Source: Streptomyces sp. BK208 (lineage in GTDB: Bacteria; Actinomycetota; Actinomycetes; Streptomycetales; Streptomycetaceae). Taken from it: a stretch of 64,000 nt of DNA. Below are positions 1 to 7,243 of the stretch, in pieces (the first letter of the stretch is position 1; every line of letters begins with the position of its first letter). The stretch is from the NCBI RefSeq assembly GCF_004364245.1, contig NZ_SOAV01000011.1:124001-188000 (forward strand), in the 5' to 3' direction. Position numbers and translations under genes: made by a program. Under the pieces are notes generated by a model. That model made no database searches. It was not told the origin of the DNA and was given only the letters and a program-made list of their open reading frames with translations.

Positions 1-481
1 CGGGCATGATCGGCGGAGCCACCGGCACGCCCTCGGGGAAGCGGACCGGCCCAGGGACGCCGATGCCGGCGCCGTCGAAGCCCTCCGCGAGCCCGGAGGC
101 GCGCAGCTTGGCGGCCATGGACAGCACCTGCTCGAAGACCGCGACCGGGCCCTCGCGCACGTCCAGGGGCTGGTTGATATGCCCCAGGATCTCCAGCTCG
201 GCGTTGGTGACGGCGACGTCGACCGAGGTCGCGCCGATGTCGACGCCGAGGAAGCGCAGTTCGGGATTGAGCCGGACGTTGTGGCTGCGGCGCCCGCCGC
301 GCGAGGCGGCGAGTCCGTCGGCCACGACGAGGCCGGTCTCCAGCAGCCGGTCCACCTCGACGGCCAGTTTGGACCTGGAGAGGTCGACCTGGTCGCCCAG
401 CTGGGCACGGGAGTTGGGCCCGCCGTCGCGCAACAGCTGGAGCAGTCGCGCTTGGTGGGCGTTCGCGGGTCGTGCGGTCAT
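1..481 (-). CDS. ROK-family transcriptional regulator (N-terminal part, runs off left edge)
   Basis: The ATG is at 481 and about 160 codons are visible before the window ends, so the C-terminal half is missing. Residues 1-60 form a winged helix-turn-helix (QARLLQLLRDGGPNSRAQLG, then a recognition-helix-like segment). An actin-like ROK ATPase domain follows, opening with LGVDIGATSVDVAV (phosphate-1 loop) and containing GAGIGVPGPV. Known family: HTH-bearing ROK proteins are sugar-responsive repressors of the XylR/NagC type. The ligand cannot be inferred because the sugar- and zinc-binding half lies outside the window. A perfect inverted repeat about 160 bp upstream (642-664) is a candidate autoregulatory operator. 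Confidence 0.9.
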   Translation of the reverse strand, partial: MTARPANAHQARLLQLLRDGGPNSRAQLGDQVDLSRSKLAVEVDRLLETGLVVADGLAASRGGRRSHNVRLNPELRFLGVDIGATSVDVAVTNAELEILGHINQPLDVREGPVAVFEQVLSMAAKLRASGLAEGFDGAGIGVPGPVRFPEGVPVAPPIMP

Positions 482-641
482 GCGTCTCACGAGCCCCTCC
501 CCGCCTCGATCGGCCTTGGGTCCGCCGGTTTCCGGCCACGTCCTCCGGTCGCTGGACGACCGGTCTTCGTGGCGTGCTTTCGGAGGGAACGTAGCAGTGG
601 GCGCCGGGTGTGGGAAGAAGTCACGCACGAATTGCTGCGAA

Positions 642-664
642 CTTTCTCCACTGAGTGGACAAAG
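642..664. promoter_or_regulatory. 23-bp near-perfect palindrome, candidate operator
   Basis: The arms are CTTT-n-TCCACT and AGTGGA-n-AAAG around a single central G; only the one base inside each arm at 646/660 fails to pair. It lies in the 281-bp gap between the ROK gene (starts 481, leftward) and the GntR gene (ends 763), so the ROK gene is the only gene it could control as an upstream site. The rest of the gap shows no coding potential that I trust. Confidence 0.5.
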
Positions 665-762
665 AAGGGACCGGCACCGGCCGTCCCGGATGCGCCGAGG
701 CCGCCCGGCGATGACGCCGGACGGCCTCGGTAAGGGCTCTGACCTCGTGGTTCTCCGCGCGT

Positions 763-1440
763 CTACGAGGTCTCGCGCGCGTGGTAGGAGCGACGGGTGT
801 GTTCCGTGTGCTCGCGCATCAGCCGGGTCGCCGACTGCTCGTCCCGGTCGGTGATGGCCGCGATCAGTCTGCGGTGCTCGTCCCAGGACTGCCGGCCTCG
901 CTGCCGGGCGACCGGCGTGTAGTACCAGCGGACCCGGCGGTCGACCTGTGCGGCGAGTTCGGCGAGGACCGCGTTGCCCGCCAGCTCCATGACCGTGCCG
1001 TGGAAGCGGGCGTTGTAGGCGACCGCGGCGTCCACGTCGTCGGCGGCGACGGCCCGCTCCCCCTCCTCGCACAGCTCCTCCAGCACGGCGATGCCGGCAC
1101 TGGAGGCGTTGGCGGCGGCCAGTCGCGCGGCCTCGGCCTCCAGGAGCGTACGGACCGTCAGGAGCTGGTCCGCCTCCTCCTCCGTCGGCTCGTGCACGAA
1201 CGCGCCCTGTGCGGGGCGCAGATCGACCCAGCCCTCGGTGTTGAGCCGCTGCAGCGCCTCACGCACCGGCTGCCTGGACACCCCGAGGTGACCGGCCAGT
1301 TCACTCTCGACGAGGTGCTGGCCGGGCCGCAGGGCCCGGGTGGTGATGAGCTCGAGCAGCGCCTCGTAGACACGGTCCCGCAGCGGGCCGGGCCGCTCCA
1401 GCTTGGGCACCGCGCCCTGCGGCAGTCCTGCGGACAACAT
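763..1440 (-). CDS. GntR-family regulator, FadR/FCD subfamily
   Basis: 225-residue DNA-binding repressor-type protein. I chose ATG 1440 over an upstream in-frame start because GAGGGG sits just before it and homologous sequence begins there. Residues ~16-80 are the GntR winged helix (LRDRVYEALLELITTRAL, VSRQPVREALQRL). Residues ~95-220 are the helical FCD effector domain, with metal/ligand-type residues D and H spread as in the family (ARFHGTVMELAGN, WDEHRRLIAAI). FCD regulators bind small organic acids. It lies downstream of, and on the same strand as, the MFS/FabH genes. It is probably the local regulator, because a TGTAGAC motif lies both before it (1506-1512) and in the MFS/ketopantoate-reductase divergent promoter (4275-4282). 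Confidence 0.88.
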   Translation of the reverse strand: MLSAGLPQGAVPKLERPGPLRDRVYEALLELITTRALRPGQHLVESELAGHLGVSRQPVREALQRLNTEGWVDLRPAQGAFVHEPTEEEADQLLTVRTLLEAEAARLAAANASSAGIAVLEELCEEGERAVAADDVDAAVAYNARFHGTVMELAGNAVLAELAAQVDRRVRWYYTPVARQRGRQSWDEHRRLIAAITDRDEQSATRLMREHTEHTRRSYHARETS

Positions 1441-1499
1441 CGGACCCCCCTCGACGACCGGCACGCGACCAGTACGGGCAGTACGGGCAGTATCGATTG

Positions 1500-1516
1500 T
1501 CTTTCGTCTACAGTCT
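1500..1516. promoter_or_regulatory. Candidate FadR-type operator upstream of the GntR gene
   Basis: On the minus strand this reads ACTGTAGACGA, close to the FadR-family pattern TNGTNNACNA. A second inverted repeat, CGTCA-CA-TGACG (1555-1566), lies a little further upstream in the same 146-bp gap between FabH and the GntR gene. Autoregulation is inferred. Confidence 0.4.
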
Positions 1517-1586
1517 ACGGCGCACCGGCCCTCCGGGGCCGGGCGTGTAGGCCACGTCACATGACGGGACGGCGCGGGGTGTCCGT

Positions 1587-2537
1587 TCAGGGGCAGCGGA
1601 CGACCTGCCCGGCGTAGGAGAGGTTGCCGCCGAAGCCGAAGAGCAGCACCGGGTCGCCGGTGGTGATCTCGCCCCGCTCCACCAGCTTGGACAGTGCCAG
1701 CGGGATGCTCGCCGCCGAGGTGTTGCCGGACTCGACGACGTCGCGGGCGACGACGGCTCCGACGGCGCCGATCTTCGCGGCGAGGGGTTCGATGATGCGC
1801 AGGTTGGCCTGGTGCAGGACGACCGCGGCGAGGTCGGCCGGCGCGATGCCGGACCGCTCACAGGCCTGGCGCGCGATGGCGGGCAGCCGGGTGGTCGCCC
1901 AGCGGTAGACGCTCTGCCCCTCCTGCGCGAACCGCGGCGGCGTGCCCTCGATGCGGACCGCGTTGCCCATCTCGGGCACCGAGCCCCACAGCACGGGCCC
2001 GATCCCCGCCTCCTCGCCCGGCGCGCAGCCCTCCACGACGGCGGCCCCCGCCCCGTCGCCCACCAGTACACAGGTGGTGCGGTCGGTCCAGTCGGTCACC
2101 TCCGACATCTTGTCCGCGCCGACGACCAGCGCCCGGCTCGACGAACCGGCGCGCACGGCGTGGTCGGCGGTGGCCAGGGCGTGGGTGAAGCCCGCGCACA
2201 CGACGTTGACGTCCAGCGCGGCGGGGCCGGGGATGCCGAGGCGGGCCGCGACGCGGGCGGCGGTGTTCGGGGAGCGGTCGATCGCGGTGGAGGTGGCGAC
2301 CACGACCAGGTCCACGTCGGCGGGGGTGAGCCCGGCCGCCGCGAGCGCCTTGGCGGCGGCGTGGCCGGCCAGTTCGTCGACCGGCTCGTCGGGGCCGGCG
2401 ATCCGGCGCGTACGGATGCCCACCCGGCTCGTGATCCACTCGTCGCTGGTGTCGACCATGCCCGCCAGGTCCTCGTTGGTGAGGATCCGGGCGGGCTGGT
2501 AGTGGCCGACGGCGGTGATGCGGGAGCCGTGGTGCAT
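1587..2537 (-). CDS. Beta-ketoacyl-ACP synthase III (FabH-like)
   Basis: 316 residues, the normal FabH length. ATG 2537 (GAGG 9 bases upstream) is preferred over an in-frame GTG at 2573 because it puts the catalytic triad at C114, H242 and N272, nearly the E. coli numbering (112/244/274). Visible motifs are DVNVVCAGF (nucleophile), VVLHQAN and ESGNTSAA, with a C-terminal GFGGNLSYAG. FabH condenses acyl-CoA with malonyl-ACP to start fatty acid synthesis. This copy stands alone, away from any fabD-acpP-fabF cluster, beside a carboxylate transporter and a GntR regulator, so it is more likely an accessory or specialised enzyme (fabH2-type) than the housekeeping one. The substrate is unknown. Confidence 0.88.
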   Translation of the reverse strand: MHHGSRITAVGHYQPARILTNEDLAGMVDTSDEWITSRVGIRTRRIAGPDEPVDELAGHAAAKALAAAGLTPADVDLVVVATSTAIDRSPNTAARVAARLGIPGPAALDVNVVCAGFTHALATADHAVRAGSSSRALVVGADKMSEVTDWTDRTTCVLVGDGAGAAVVEGCAPGEEAGIGPVLWGSVPEMGNAVRIEGTPPRFAQEGQSVYRWATTRLPAIARQACERSGIAPADLAAVVLHQANLRIIEPLAAKIGAVGAVVARDVVESGNTSAASIPLALSKLVERGEITTGDPVLLFGFGGNLSYAGQVVRCP

Positions 2538-2715
2538 GGGTGGAGCCTCGCTGACCTCGGGTACGGGATCCACCAGTGTGATCAGTGACCGACGGGTACG
2601 ACGGCAGGTGATACGACAGGAATCCGGCGCCCGGCTTGTCGGCTTCGGTCAGCACCCTCCGCCGCCCCGGCCGGCTCCGCCCTCCGGCCTCCCGGCCCCG
2701 TCCTCGCCGGCGCCC

Positions 2716-2868
2716 TCATCCGGTGAAGAGCTGGGTGGCCTTCCGGACGAGTTCGTACAGGCCGTAGGCGAGCGGTGCGCCCACCCAGAGCCAGGTGAGG
2801 GCGATCAGCGGCCGCCGGCCGGGCGGGGCGGCCGCGTCAGGCGGACTCTGGCTGCGGTCGGGTGACAT
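2716..2868 (-). CDS. Small membrane partner of OFA-family MFS transporter
   Basis: A 50-codon ORF beginning MSPDRSQSPPDAAAPPGRRP. After a Pro-rich cytoplasmic stretch comes one hydrophobic segment, residues ~21-38 (LIALTWLWVGAPLAYGLYEL), then a short basic tail KATQLFTG. It overlaps the last 32 bases of the MFS gene in another frame, consistent with translational coupling. Small single-span proteins encoded right after oxalate/formate antiporters are known in actinobacteria as MFS transporter small subunits; their role is not established. The coupling, the transmembrane segment and the clean stop support it as real. Confidence 0.8.
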   Translation of the reverse strand: MSPDRSQSPPDAAAPPGRRPLIALTWLWVGAPLAYGLYELVRKATQLFTG

Positions 2869-4177
2869 CGTTGCCCTCCTTCTGCGTCGGGATCGCGGCT
2901 TCGTGGTGGCGGGCGTCGACGGGGCGGACGAGTTCGTTGGCGACGAAGCCGACGACCAGCAGCCCGATCATGATGAGGAAGGACGTGCCGTACAGGGCCG
3001 AGCCGTGCCGGCCGGCCTCCTCCTGGTGGTCGGCGATCCAGTTCACGATCAGCGGCCCGAGGACACCGGCCAGCGACCAGGCGGTGAGCAGCCGCCCGTG
3101 GATCGCGCCGACCTGGTAGGTGCCGAAGAGGTCCTTGAGGTAGGCGGGGGCCGTGGCGAAGCCGCCGCCGTAGAAGGACAGGACGACCAGCGCGCACAGG
3201 ACGAACAGCGGCTTGGAGGAGTCGCCGAACAGTGCGATCAGGGTGTACATGAGCGCGCCGACGCCCAGGTACACGCGGTAGATGTTCTTGCGGCCGATGA
3301 GGTCGGAGGCGGAGGACCAGCCGATCCGGCCCGCCATGTTGGCCGCCGACAGCAGGGCCACGAAGCCGGCCGCGGCGGTCGCCGACACCGGGGTGGAGGA
3401 GTCAGCGAAGAAGTCCGTGATCATCGGCGCGGCCTTCTCCAGGATGCCGATGCCGGCCGTGACGTTCATGCAGAGCACGATCCACAGCAGCCAGAACTGC
3501 GGGGTGCGCACGGCCGACCGGGCCGAGACCTGGACGCCTTCGAGCGGCGCGGGCCCGCCGCCGGCCCGCTCCCGGGGACGCGGCACCCGCACCAGCAGCA
3601 CACCCAGCAGCATGAAGACGGCGTACGAGAGGCCGTGGACGAGGAAGGCGAGGGCGATCCCCGAGTTGTCGGTGCCGAAGGACTCCAGCATCTGCGCCGA
3701 CCAGGGCGAGGCGATGAGCGCGCCGCCGCCGAAGCCCATGATGGCGATGCCGGTGGCCATGCCGGGCCGGTCCGGGAACCACTTGATCAGCGTCGAGACG
3801 GGCGAGATGTAGCCGATACCGAGGCCGATCCCGCCGACGAAGCCGTAGCCCAGGACGATCAGCCAGTACTGCTCCACGGCAGCGCCGAGTGCGGAGAGCA
3901 GGAAACCGGACGAGAAGCAGACCAGGGCGACGGTCATCGCCCAGCGCGGTCCGTTCCGTTCGACGAGCGTGCCGCCGAACGCGGCCGACAGACCGAGCAT
4001 GACGATGCCGAGCTGGAACGGCAGCGCGCTCTGCGTGCCGCTGAGGCCGAGCGCGGATTCCAGGGGCGGTTTGAACACGGACCAGGCATAGGCCTGGCCG
4101 ATGGAGAGGTGGACCGAGAGAGCGGCCGGGGGGACGAGCCAGCGGCTCCAGCCCGGGGGCGCGACGGGGGGACTCAT
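2837..4177 (-). CDS. MFS transporter, oxalate:formate antiporter (OFA) family
   Basis: 446 residues from ATG 4177 (in-frame starts further upstream would run through the divergent promoter). The protein has twelve hydrophobic segments, an N-terminal GQAYAWSVF in TM1, LVERNGPRWAM between TM2 and TM3, and GGIGLGIGYISPV in TM5, all typical of the OFA branch. Known members exchange oxalate for formate or carry other small monocarboxylates. Divergence from a formate dehydrogenase operon makes formate, oxalate or another small acid plausible, but specificity is inference. No oxalyl-CoA or oxalate decarboxylase lies in the window. The start region lacks a strong Shine-Dalgarno sequence. Confidence 0.88.
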   Translation of the reverse strand: MSPPVAPPGWSRWLVPPAALSVHLSIGQAYAWSVFKPPLESALGLSGTQSALPFQLGIVMLGLSAAFGGTLVERNGPRWAMTVALVCFSSGFLLSALGAAVEQYWLIVLGYGFVGGIGLGIGYISPVSTLIKWFPDRPGMATGIAIMGFGGGALIASPWSAQMLESFGTDNSGIALAFLVHGLSYAVFMLLGVLLVRVPRPRERAGGGPAPLEGVQVSARSAVRTPQFWLLWIVLCMNVTAGIGILEKAAPMITDFFADSSTPVSATAAAGFVALLSAANMAGRIGWSSASDLIGRKNIYRVYLGVGALMYTLIALFGDSSKPLFVLCALVVLSFYGGGFATAPAYLKDLFGTYQVGAIHGRLLTAWSLAGVLGPLIVNWIADHQEEAGRHGSALYGTSFLIMIGLLVVGFVANELVRPVDARHHEAAIPTQKEGNDVTRPQPESA

Positions 4178-4274
4178 GGGTCCCCAACCGTATGGACCGG
4201 CACGGCGCTTGAGAAGACTGTTGAGCAGACAACCACTAGTGCTGCACAAAGCCTTGCTGCGCCAACTTCCATAC

Positions 4275-4282
4275 TGTAGACA
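4275..4282. promoter_or_regulatory. Candidate GntR/FadR-type operator in divergent promoter
   Basis: TGTAGACA (context ATACTGTAGACAATAT) lies in the 169-bp gap between the leftward MFS gene (start 4177) and the rightward operon (start 4347). It fits TNGTNNACNA and shares TGTAGAC with the site before the GntR gene. The gap is noticeably A+T-richer than its surroundings, as expected for a promoter. Confidence 0.45.
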
Positions 4283-4346
4283 ATATTTCGTCGACATCTC
4301 GTTCGGCGGTTCCGCGGTATCCCTCGACCGAACGGAGCTCCCCGTC

Positions 4347-5318
4347 ATGAAAGTCGCAGTCCTCGGCGCCGGGGCGATCGGCGCCTACGTCGGCGCCGCG
4401 CTCCACCGTGCGGGCGCCGACGTGCATCTCATCGCCCGTGGACCGCACCTGGCGGCCATGAGGCAGTACGGAGTACGGGTGCGCAGCCCGCGCGGCGACT
4501 TCACCGCGCACCCCCGGGCTACCGACGACCCGGCCGAAGTGGGCCCGGCCGACTACGTGTTCCTGGGTCTGAAGGCCAACTCGTACGCGGCGTGCGGGCC
4601 GCTGATCGAGCCGTTGCTGCACGAGGGCACGGCGGTCGTCGCCGCCCAGAACGGCATCCCCTGGTGGTACTTCCACCGGCACGGCGGCCCCTGGGACGGG
4701 CGTCGTCTCGAAAGTGTGGACCCGGCCGGCGCGGTCAGTGCGGTGCTCGCGCCCGAGCGGGCCGTCGGCTGCGTCGTGTACGCGGCCACCGAACTGGAAC
4801 AGCCGGGCGTCGTACGGCACGTGGAAGGCACCCGGTTCTCGATCGGCGAGCCCGGCCGGGAGGTCTCGGCGCGGTGCCTGGCGTTCAGCGAGGCGATGCG
4901 CGCGGGCGGTCTGAAGTGCCCGGTCGAGCGGGACCTGCGCGGCGACATCTGGCTGAAGCTGCTGGGCAACATCTCCTTCAACCCGATCAGCGCCCTGGCC
5001 CGGGCCACCATGCGGCAGATGTGCCTGCACGGCGGCACCCGGACGGTCATCGAGACCATGATGACCGAGACGCTCGCGGTCGCCGGCGCCCTCGGCTGCG
5101 AGGTCGGCGTCTCCATCGAACGCCGGCTCGCGGGCGCCGAGAAGGTCGGCGACCACCGCACCTCCACGCTCCAGGACCTGGAGCGCGGCAAGCCGCTCGA
5201 ACTCGACGTACTGCTCGCCGCCGTCGTCGAGCTGGCGGAGATCACCGGGGTCCCGGTGCCCACCCTGCGCACCGTGCACGCCCTGTCGGACCTGCTCGCG
5301 CTGAGGAGCGCCGCATGA
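4347..5318 (+). CDS. Ketopantoate reductase-like (ApbA/PanE family) oxidoreductase
   Basis: 323 residues from ATG 4347. The N-terminal Rossmann fold opens with VAVLGAGAIGAYVG (NADP-binding GxGxxG). VFLGLKANSY and AAQNGIPWW follow. The C-terminal helical domain carries WLKLLGNISFNPISAL, which holds the conserved catalytic-type lysine and the asparagine/serine pair. Authentic PanE reduces 2-dehydropantoate for coenzyme A synthesis. Here the gene is the first of an operon and its stop overlaps the next ATG (ATGA), linking it to formate dehydrogenase. It may therefore reduce a different 2-oxo acid. Family certain, substrate uncertain. Confidence 0.82.
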   Translation: MKVAVLGAGAIGAYVGAALHRAGADVHLIARGPHLAAMRQYGVRVRSPRGDFTAHPRATDDPAEVGPADYVFLGLKANSYAACGPLIEPLLHEGTAVVAAQNGIPWWYFHRHGGPWDGRRLESVDPAGAVSAVLAPERAVGCVVYAATELEQPGVVRHVEGTRFSIGEPGREVSARCLAFSEAMRAGGLKCPVERDLRGDIWLKLLGNISFNPISALARATMRQMCLHGGTRTVIETMMTETLAVAGALGCEVGVSIERRLAGAEKVGDHRTSTLQDLERGKPLELDVLLAAVVELAEITGVPVPTLRTVHALSDLLALRSAA

Positions 5319-7243
5319 GGAAACGCGACCGCACCCCCAAGACCTACACCCGTCTCACCCACCCCCTGGTCCGGGACTCGCGCGACGAGCCCTTCCGCCG
5401 GGCGACCTGGGAGGAGGCCCTGGACCGCACGGCCAGGGGCCTGACCGCGGCGCGCGGCGCGTTCGGCATGTTCTCCTGCGCGCGGGCGACCAACGAGATG
5501 AACTTCGTGGCGCAGAAGTTCGCCCGGGTGGTCATGGGCACCCACAACGTCGACTCCTGCAACCGCACCTGTCACGCGCCGAGCGTCGCGGGCCTCTCGG
5601 CCGCCTTCGGCTCGGGCGGCGGCACCTCCTCCTACGAGGAGATCGAGCACACCGACGTCATCGTGATGTGGGGCTCCAACGCCCGTTTCGCGCACCCCAT
5701 CTTCTTCCAGCACGTGCTGAAGGGCGTGCGCGACGGCGCCCGCCTGTACGCCGTCGACCCGCGCCGCACCTCCACCGCCGAGTGGGCGGAGAGCTGGCTC
5801 GGCCCGAACGTCGGCACGGACATCCCGCTGGCGCACGCGGTCGGTCGCGAGATCATCCACGCGGGTCTGGCAAACGAGGCGTTCATCGCGCGCGCGACCA
5901 CGGGTTACGAGGAGTACAAGGCCCTCGTGGAACCCTGGACCCTGTCCCTCGCCGAGAAGGTGACCGGCGTACCGGCCGCCGCCGTCCGCGAGCTGGCCCA
6001 CGCCTACGCCCGGGCCGAGCGCGCCCAGCTGTGCTGGACCCTCGGCATCACGGAGCACCACAACGGCACGGACAACGTCCGCGCCCTGATCAACCTCTCC
6101 CTGCTCACCGGGCACGTCGGCCGCTACGGCTCCGGCCTGCAGCCCCTGCGCGGCCAGAACAACGTGCAGGGCGGCGGTGACATGGGCGCCATCCCCAACC
6201 GGCTCCCCGGCTTCCAGGACGTGCTCGACGCGGAGGTCCGCCGGAAGTTCGAGACCGCCTGGGACACGGTGGTCGAGCCGCGTCACGGGCTCACCCTGAC
6301 CGAGATGTTCGAGGCCATGGACGAGGGCACGCTCCGCGCCGTCTACTGCATCGGCGAGAACCCGGCCCAGTCGGAGGCGGACGCCGAGCAGGCGGTACGC
6401 CGCCTCGGCGCGCTGGACTTCCTGGTCGTCCAGGACATCTTCCTCACGAAGACCGCCGAACTGGCCGACGTGGTCCTGCCGGCCACCGCGGGCTGGGCGG
6501 AGACGGAGGGCACCACCACCAACAGCGAACGGCGCGTCCAACGCGTCCGCAGGGCCGTGACCCCGCCTGGCGAGGCCCGCGAGGACATCGACATCCTCTG
6601 CGACCTCGCCGCCCGCCTCGGCCACGACTGGAAGTACGCCGACGCGGAGGCGGTCTGGAACGAACTGCGCGCCCTCTCCCCCGACCATCACGGCATGACG
6701 TACGCCCGCCTGGAGGAGCACCAGGGCATCCAGTGGCCGTGCCCGAGCACGGAGGGACTGGAACCGCCCTACCTGCACGCCCGGTTGTGGGACCCGGACC
6801 CCGTCCGTCGCGGTCCGCCGGCCCCCTTCGGCATCGTCCGGCACGACCCGCCCGTGGACCTCACCGACGAGCAGTATCCGATCCGGCTGACCACGGGACG
6901 CCGTCTCGACTCCTACAACACCGGTGTGCAGAGCGGCGGTTACGCCTCCCCGTTGCGCCGGGGCGAGTCGGTCGAGCTCTGCCCCGAGGACGCCGAACGC
7001 TACGGCGTGATGGCCGGCGAGGAGGTCCGGGTGACCTCACGACGCGGTTCGCTGCTGGCCCCCGTGTGGGTCGACCCGGCCCTGCGCCCGGGCCTGGCCT
7101 TCATGAGCTTCCACTTTCCCGACGAGGTGGACACCAACCAGCTGACCATCGAGGCCAACTGCCCGATCGCCGGAACGGCGGAGTTCAAGGCCTCGGCGAT
7201 CCGGATCGAGAAGGTGAGCACCGGTGGACCTGCGCTTCGGTGA
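5315..7243 (+). CDS. Formate dehydrogenase catalytic (molybdopterin) subunit lacking its N-terminal [4Fe-4S] domain
   Basis: 642 residues, ATG overlapping the previous stop. The motif NVDSCNRTCHAPSVAGL aligns with the FdhF active-site segment; C86 stands where E. coli FdhF has selenocysteine, followed by catalytic H87. Other molybdopterin-dinucleotide motifs are MWGSNARFAHPI, PLRGQNNVQGGGDMG and, near the C-terminus, RLTTGRRLDSYNTGVQSGG, the MopB C-terminal domain. The usual N-terminal CxxCxxxC iron-sulfur domain (~60 residues) is missing. The protein starts directly at the linker that normally follows it (RLTHPLVR...FRRATWEEAL), and the missing part is encoded at the end of the gene at 9158. 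Predicted role: oxidise formate to CO2 and pass electrons to NAD through the two following subunits. It overlaps the next gene by 20 bp. Confidence 0.9.
   Translation: MRKRDRTPKTYTRLTHPLVRDSRDEPFRRATWEEALDRTARGLTAARGAFGMFSCARATNEMNFVAQKFARVVMGTHNVDSCNRTCHAPSVAGLSAAFGSGGGTSSYEEIEHTDVIVMWGSNARFAHPIFFQHVLKGVRDGARLYAVDPRRTSTAEWAESWLGPNVGTDIPLAHAVGREIIHAGLANEAFIARATTGYEEYKALVEPWTLSLAEKVTGVPAAAVRELAHAYARAERAQLCWTLGITEHHNGTDNVRALINLSLLTGHVGRYGSGLQPLRGQNNVQGGGDMGAIPNRLPGFQDVLDAEVRRKFETAWDTVVEPRHGLTLTEMFEAMDEGTLRAVYCIGENPAQSEADAEQAVRRLGALDFLVVQDIFLTKTAELADVVLPATAGWAETEGTTTNSERRVQRVRRAVTPPGEAREDIDILCDLAARLGHDWKYADAEAVWNELRALSPDHHGMTYARLEEHQGIQWPCPSTEGLEPPYLHARLWDPDPVRRGPPAPFGIVRHDPPVDLTDEQYPIRLTTGRRLDSYNTGVQSGGYASPLRRGESVELCPEDAERYGVMAGEEVRVTSRRGSLLAPVWVDPALRPGLAFMSFHFPDEVDTNQLTIEANCPIAGTAEFKASAIRIEKVSTGGPALR

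Noticed and set aside
1587..4177. FabH plus MFS as part of a biosynthetic gene cluster
   Set aside because: No polyketide, fatty acid or peptide synthase, carrier protein or tailoring set is nearby, so a lone FabH is not evidence of a cluster.
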